A stretch of 35,822 nt of DNA from assembly GCA_003154115.1 (NCBI GenBank), contig PMCF01000139.1, positions 1 to 35,822 of the forward strand, in the 5' to 3' direction. The stretch's first letter is position 1. Every line of letters begins with the position of its first letter. The notes beneath the pieces were generated by a model. The model was not told where the DNA came from, made no database searches, and saw only the letters and a program-made list of their open reading frames with translations. The position numbers were made by a program, and so were the translations under genes. Below are positions 34,201 to 35,822 of this stretch, piece after piece. Source of the DNA: Anaerolineae bacterium (lineage in GTDB: Bacteria > Chloroflexota > Anaerolineae > Fen-1058).

Positions 34201-35135
34201 GGATGATTGCCGGGCGCTTTCACCCAGGTGGGCATCTCCGCGCCGATCTGATTATTATCGGCCAGGCCGGGCCGCGCGCCCCAGCCCACTTTGGTAATGC
34301 CAAACAACTTCTGCCCATCGTCAAACTTGTCGCCCGATGTGGACTCGCGATTCGGGTTCAGACCCAACACCCAGGTCTCGGCTGCATCGGGCACGGCGTC
34401 TTGATCGCGGTCGATGCAATTGGGATTGAAGTTCGCATCGCCCGGCACCATCGGCCAACTCTTGAAGGGCGGCCCACCGGCGGGCGGCCCATTGCGGCGA
34501 TTCGCTACCCAATCGATGGCCTGCTGCACTTCGACGCCATCAGGAACGCCGTCGTTGTCCGAATCAGCATTCAGCGGATCGGTACACCACCACTGTTCTT
34601 GAGTGTTGGTCAGCCCGTCGCCATCGTCGTCGATTGAGGACAGCGCATTCAGGCCGGCGCGCTGCTCCGGCGACAATGCTTGCATCATCGCCCGCAGCGG
34701 CGCATAAGTCTCGGTCTTGGCTGCGGCATTGGCTTTGGCGACAGCCGCTTGCGTCGCCGTGGCTTGCGTGAACAGCGGTTGCAGGCTATCCGCCAGCCAC
34801 GGATTGCTTGAGGCATTTCGTGTGACGAGCAAGCCGGCCTCATCGGTGACGTTCGGTTCAAAGCGCAGGCGGGCCAGCGTTTCGAGTTGATCGGCGTCGA
34901 CCAGCACGACGGCACGATCGGCGGTCTCACTCAGCACGACGATGCCGAGTTGATCGAGTCGCACGCGATCAGTCGGCTGCTTGAGCGTGACTGTTGTGCG
35001 GAACAGCACACCATCGCGCGCGGTTTGCTCCGCGGCCTGCGGAATGGCAACAGTGTGTTCAACCGGAACAGCGGCGGTGAACGAGGTGAAGACCAGCGAA
35101 ACAATCGTGATGAAAGACAAGAGGCGATATAACAT
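25299..35135 (-). CDS. Giant secreted protein with PA/binary-toxin-B-like region, CARDB, PKD, cohesin and dockerin domains
   Basis: 3278 residues. The ATG at 35135 has AGGAG 9 nt upstream; a longer frame from 35174 lacks this. Layout (approximate residues): signal peptide 1-24; DxDxDG calcium repeats 165-290; protective-antigen-like region 290-715, including HPMVAAYPVPEISV at about 313 and a hydrophobic Gly-rich stretch at 393-443; a second DSDRDG repeat at about 785; beta-rich stretch; DUF1573/HYDIN-like domain about 1152-1230; two Gly-rich Cys modules about 1278-1752 and 1755-2212; CARDB domains about 2317-2418 and 2421-2528; two carbohydrate-binding/malectin-like domains about 2534-2815; PKD about 2825-2908; cohesin about 2907-3045; dockerin about 3047-3112; second cohesin about 3124-3264; tail YLPTILK. 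Probably a cell-surface or released adhesin or pore-forming effector. Toxicity is not shown; domain names are by motif. Confidence 0.85.
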   Translation of the reverse strand: MLYRLLSFITIVSLVFTSFTAAVPVEHTVAIPQAAEQTARDGVLFRTTVTLKQPTDRVRLDQLGIVVLSETADRAVVLVDADQLETLARLRFEPNVTDEAGLLVTRNASSNPWLADSLQPLFTQATATQAAVAKANAAAKTETYAPLRAMMQALSPEQRAGLNALSSIDDDGDGLTNTQEQWWCTDPLNADSDNDGVPDGVEVQQAIDWVANRRNGPPAGGPPFKSWPMVPGDANFNPNCIDRDQDAVPDAAETWVLGLNPNRESTSGDKFDDGQKLFGITKVGWGARPGLADNNQIGAEMPTWVKAPGNHPMVAAYPVPEISVVPGSWHVNRVTTITTQQGQMTQSAKTYGSSVTRGTSDSIANSVTWNNWEEVSQAVSTPLQGNLLLAPEYNPWQIAWGGVQVLGGITGGALGCITLGLETAGFGCAASVIGGGLAVGSGVVDILEGLKPDDVQKQISTNTYHITNNNGLSSRQLGQITANLDANFQSLGTSIDGIGYAINQQGALMAQGLHDVAYAITQPRLTETHTNGHSYGGAQTTTHTESEEHTLSESEGFTTGENWSTAWAVDSSHAADLTFNYTISNTGTEYAREISGLIFNVYLGDDTTPIVSYPAWEQFPSGKLQNVFPGDSFTFASTAIPLTLDQMKRIDLGDHLTVVLENYSYGIDQLFYQNAVNGGVTIFTEGGADDANPQVDSYVIPTWGTESVQDVMTRYFPHQVDTDGLLNSLSTPTFVNHAPTWHEHSLSDIAWWNIYLSQSDAGNTELRDLPAQAGSALFFRFNRDSDRDGYPDRAEEQYGTDPHDPASHPQPELLAGYATTRVGNVVTATLALDNAGTFDAYHISAVMVSPDESTTIGNNTVGGNGRVRPGRHVAVGSLIKQPGLGNWGANTAKVYSTGDYGGSLDRTYTFNVSTPGVVGSGSAAMAWNDGTGATGTLNLGASYHAPLPLDVSQGLQVGFNTGTLNAGTSFTVTALSPRDTFTYTINSEPFMPPVVIVGYSDPQGAHRFVTPVQLPDLQTSLVPTYTGQMLPNVGLSIATTGSVTPTGMNTTNFIFNSPAAATIVGAHLYVDFVSNGALVLHQPFTLTLNAGPTVYAATWSTSQFSQTFDATADNILIAHWTDSEGNIIDSAARPLNTFATDPVPAFAMNATDQTWNFGTVTRGEQLQHTFTFGSTGFVNLLVYLGNTNGLTITGATSRQLSPADTATYTVTLDTATQPTGPFNRALTLRTSDPANPTRTLTVIGNISAPAGAANAFDVTNRPWDKRVLVYGNVSQYTAVDFVENIQPDTASIEPCKVFDESGTTLKGIGKACADFGGGVSSGQMFGDGSDGPLTVSSNQTINSYAALNSSVNSGATSLGVSTTSGFSANHEILIHQTQGTGAGLYEFATIAGLGSGVLTLTKPISNVYTIGGSSHAQIVSVPHYTDVTIQNGGKLTAPAWNGNTGGILVIRATGTMLVNGTIDISGKGFRGGIGGPSVNDRQGRQGESYTGPGVSTTTNNVGGGGGAQGDPSPTNGGAEGGGGGGAGYLTSGSNGHQGHESVPPGIGGIPYGQGFSNEIHLGSGGGGGGADGDPNCSPYGGNGGNGGGIGLLYASNTLVSGTISFDGANGAAGGPCSGGGGGGSGGSLNVTVGTGQVLGGFITAQGGSGGNAYNSGTVGDGYGGDASQGRIGVQYCKSFSGSTNPPTSAVQLTCYIAEKTGASSVRFTVPDVITNSQNHTMQFGPHLSLDEGGGSIITHKPHITQTDSSVAQDAAVDFAENIQPDSASIEPCKVYDANGTTLKGIGKACADFGEGVSSGQMFGDGRDGDLVVNAGQTIVINQTRINVSASGSAASPANSNGFAVGDTVLFHQTQGTANVGRWEFAQIAAINSSTSWTLAKPLAYAYDNTNGKAQVIKVPQYSNVTVNTGGTLTAPAWDGSTGGNLILQANGTVVINGTVNANGLGFRSGFGSSQAAGRTGQSGESYLGLGAYCTSSGCHANKQNNGGGGGSGGIIYGQSGAGAGAGYGTDGSPGGYGDAIPGQPYGTSDLSTIFLGSGGGGGFENGGGVLGGYGGNGGGILLAFARNIQLNGNITSNGSAGQTVSSYAGGGGSGGSIKLVASSASLGTSLGTAYGGSGGVSTGGPGLGGNGGTGSIGRIRIEYCNTLSGTTNPPASTQKLTCYIAEKTSASNVRFTVPDAITNSQNYTMQFGRYFAFGVGGGSIMTPTRLLAQNYGSATLDALVTNVGAGGLTNLQVQVGNQTIYAASQTITQPTVISIGNFAGALNAYLASQPTNTLIDVPMTVTIDRQADVILTNLALTPAPSVDATLNAASVTFSNPLPTESDPVTVTATLSNTGSASSGGLSAAFFAQVPNWGDWYIGSAYVPNIAANGSAQASIRWDTLGFTGTTPVRVVVDPYNRVAETNESNNTVTTTLTIRTRPDLSFASFDLFNDEPVTNEPVTVTLTLRNLGQTNAGAQNVALYQGNPEAGGILIGAIDQAGLAGNATTPIAFTWTPTATGSYRLFARADRNGQINEFDEGNNDAWKDVYVGLRGPILIDSGAASDEPYTSTIGYGFVDLGQPDVIIPCGAQPPETLRMDPGGQVGYRFDHLLPGHFYHLDVTLYECDGAGRQESILVDGNHIAGPAGLGDGRVHRLSLRLDPALYADRTISVTIEAPGIDGAAVSAINLFDIDYRYADAGGPIDPAYPGGRWTNFGRAYGYTNGVANTLWGTLPYSSVHVNPISNTVYYRFDGLLPAKQYQVNLTFWQPSGAARVQKVQIDGVDTGTTINTGDYQLHQLVLDVPNSAYVDGRIDVGIVRTNATTGAFVNEIALEELTAILPPAANFMASPTSGYAPLTVQFTDQSSGAIISRLWAFGDGGTATLPNPLYTYNLPGNYTVSLVTTGPGGTDILTRSNFITVTAITTQTVMRINPLASSASVGIPITVAVMISNVTNLGSFLYTLGFDPARVQVQAVTLGEFPGSTGRTFTPIGPTIDNENGTATFGAYSVGGTPPGPSGAGNLAYVRLQPISSGVTALTLSSVQASTVSGGNLEVIAQTGTLSIVACLGDFDDDDDIDILDVQRVAYRWGTHTGQPLYDSLYDVEPLGAPDGDIDILDVQVVAYRWNTLCSAARQLAKVSAATTPVTLSIQPYSRTVSVNQTFTTSVWISDVADLGAFEFTLAYSPTQIQVVSATVAAFPASTGRTFIPAGLIISPTAGTVTYGVFSLGATPSGANGSGTLAIFTLKALNVGQSNLNFNAAQISDRSGAAQGIASMLNGQVTVGKQTEWKVYLPTILK
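28500..31300 (-). repeat. Intragenic tandem duplication of a ~1.4-kb Gly-rich module
   Basis: Two consecutive coding copies inside the giant gene (about 31300-29880 and 29870-28500). Each opens with a near-identical anchor (ENIQPDxASIEPCKVxD to SSGQMFGDG), runs through Gly-rich blocks of GGGGG and GGNGGG, and closes with LTCYIAEKTxAS then VRFTVPDxITNSQN. Anchor and closing DNA remain similar, while the Gly-rich centres have diverged. Four Cys per module are conserved (EPCK, KACAD, EYC/QYC, LTCY). Confidence 0.8.
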
Positions 35136-35188
35136 GGCGATCTGCTCCTTCCAAGCAACCTGCGCGAGACTCATACCCGTTGTCTACT

Positions 35189-35217
35189 ATTGTGAGGCTA
35201 AATGGATCGCTTGTCTA
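35189..35217 (-). promoter_or_regulatory. Candidate promoter for the giant gene
   Basis: On the minus strand TAGACA (35212-35217), a 17-nt spacer and CACAAT (35189-35194), about 54 nt before the start codon. Spacing is ideal, but the -10 is imperfect. Confidence 0.35.
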
Positions 35218-35263
35218 TCCGTAAAACTACTTAGCTTGGGGAAAAATCTGTAAGTGGTGAGGA

Positions 35264-35485
35264 ATGTCATACACTGAGGGTGACATTTGGCAGGCGCAAA
35301 GTTGGGGCGCGGTTGGCGCAGGGTTGCGCCACACCTGCGGAAAACGAATGCTCGATGCCGGCGCGCAGCTAACCGAGGTAGGTGCCATTCTGGGGCATGA
35401 GGATTTGAATACGACGCGCCGCTACACGCAACCCGGTGCGGAAGATTTGCATCGAGCGGTAGGGCGGATTGCCAGCCGAGAATAG
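35264..35485 (+). pseudogene. Tyrosine recombinase/integrase C-terminal remnant
   Basis: From about 35321 the frame reads LRHTCGKRMLDAGAQLTEVG, then AILGHEDLNTTRRYTQPGAED, the last third of a XerC/phage-type integrase. Visible catalytic residues are the Arg and His of LRHT, the His of LGH, and the nucleophile Tyr in RRYTQ. The N-terminal DNA-binding domain and first catalytic Arg are absent; residues before LRHT are unlike the family. With only about 50 matching residues of the usual 300 it cannot recombine DNA. It lies 10 nt before the target duplication of a MITE. It may be a relic of the event that delivered neighbouring accessory DNA. Confidence 0.8.
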
Positions 35486-35495
35486 CCCAAATAAA

Positions 35496-35652
35496 GTAAC
35501 TACTCAGCCTGCGCTGCGATGTCATTCCCGCACGTTTTAAGCGGGAATCCAGTAGCCCAACCAAGAGCAATCGCCGGTCGTCACTCTGGATGCCCGATAG
35601 AAGCCTTCGGGCATGACACGGCACGGCGCATAGCAAAACGGCTGAGTAGTAA
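35496..35652. mobile_element. MITE copy D (IS66-type ends, mosaic interior)
   Basis: The ends are GTAACTACTCAGCC (35496-35509) and GGCTGAGTAGTAA(C) (35640-35652). Direct repeats CAAATAAA flank it (35488-35495 and 35653-35660). The interior differs from copies A-C: it carries ATTCCCGC/GCGGGAAT and ATGCCCGA/TCGGGCAT hairpins like those in the 2466 tandem array. Its right sub-terminus GCGCATAGCAAAACGG matches the left sub-terminus of copy C in inverted form. Confidence 0.85.
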
Positions 35653-35660
35653 CAAATAAA

Positions 35661-35822
35661 GTAACTACTCAGCCGTCATTGCGACCCCGCCAAAGGCGCG
35701 GGGCAGGTGAGCGCTGTCGCCACATCGTCGCCAGGCGAGCGCGCCCCCGCTTTGCGGATAGGGCGTGCGACGAAGCAATCTCCAGCACGGCTCGCCATAT
35801 TCGTTGACTGGCAAGGAGATTG
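35661..35822. mobile_element. MITE copy E, cut by the window edge
   Basis: Begins GTAACTACTCAGCC at 35661, immediately after the right target repeat of copy D. The interior is different again: CATTGCGACCCC near the left and GCGACGAAGCAATCTCC further right, another common dispersed palindrome. The right end is outside the window. The head-to-tail D-E arrangement shares one CAAATAAA between them. Confidence 0.7.

Noticed and set aside
25410-34637. Many plus-strand ORFs opposite the giant gene, some over 300 codons
   Set aside because: They are Arg/His/Ala-rich shadow frames produced by GC-rich codons of the minus-strand gene; no ribosome sites or domains.

Overview
ORGANISM. GC-rich bacterial chromosome with no rRNA, tRNA, prophage or plasmid backbone visible. 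I infer a Chloroflexota bacterium (Anaerolineae-like), not proven. The hints are DUF2723-type membrane proteins with C-terminal beta-rich halves, a huge secreted protein ending in a YLPTILK tail, DUF2085 and DUF3307 membrane proteins, and an intergenic landscape packed with short palindromes and MITEs. No database was searched; family names come from motif recognition.

LAYOUT. 1-6.6 kb: the end of an unknown gene, a Crp/Fnr regulator, a DUF3307 membrane protein, a deleted histone-deacetylase-like gene, a four-unit tandem repeat, an M20 dipeptidase, a heptanucleotide repeat tract, a decayed secreted-protein tail, an HsmA-like membrane protein, and an Lrp/AsnC regulator divergent from a LysE-type exporter. 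6.8-14.9 kb: cell-shape cluster mreB, mreC, mreD, mrdA (PBP2), with a 968-aa DUF2723-type membrane protein whose GTG start overlaps the mrdA stop. 15.2-20.4 kb: acetyltransferase/GT4 glycosyltransferase pair (ATGA overlap), a small Cys-rich protein, DUF2085 protein, rhodanese, a small membrane ORF and a SAM methyltransferase. 20.4-25.2 kb: a DUF1697-like remnant, a multi-pass membrane protein, a large M19-type metallohydrolase and an ATPase/DUF234 protein with a palindromic operator candidate. 25.3-35.1 kb: one 3278-residue secreted protein on the minus strand. The right end holds a truncated tyrosine recombinase and two MITEs.

MOST NOTABLE. The giant protein carries, after an N-terminal signal peptide and calcium-binding DxDxDG repeats, a region that reads like the calcium-binding and pore-forming domains of anthrax protective antigen/binary toxin B. 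The part corresponding to the membrane-insertion loop is greatly enlarged by a Gly-rich hydrophobic stretch. It is followed by a DUF1573/HYDIN-like domain, two duplicated Gly-rich Cys modules, two CARDB domains, two carbohydrate-binding-like domains, PKD, cohesin, dockerin and a second cohesin. To my knowledge this arrangement is undescribed.

MOBILE DNA. Five copies of a MITE have 14-bp GTWACTACTCAGCC-type ends; four are complete and flanked by 8-bp target duplications, the signature expected of IS66-family movement. Two lie between a candidate promoter and the gene it should drive. A separate palindromic element occurs three times, each immediately 5' of a gene and in the same orientation relative to it.
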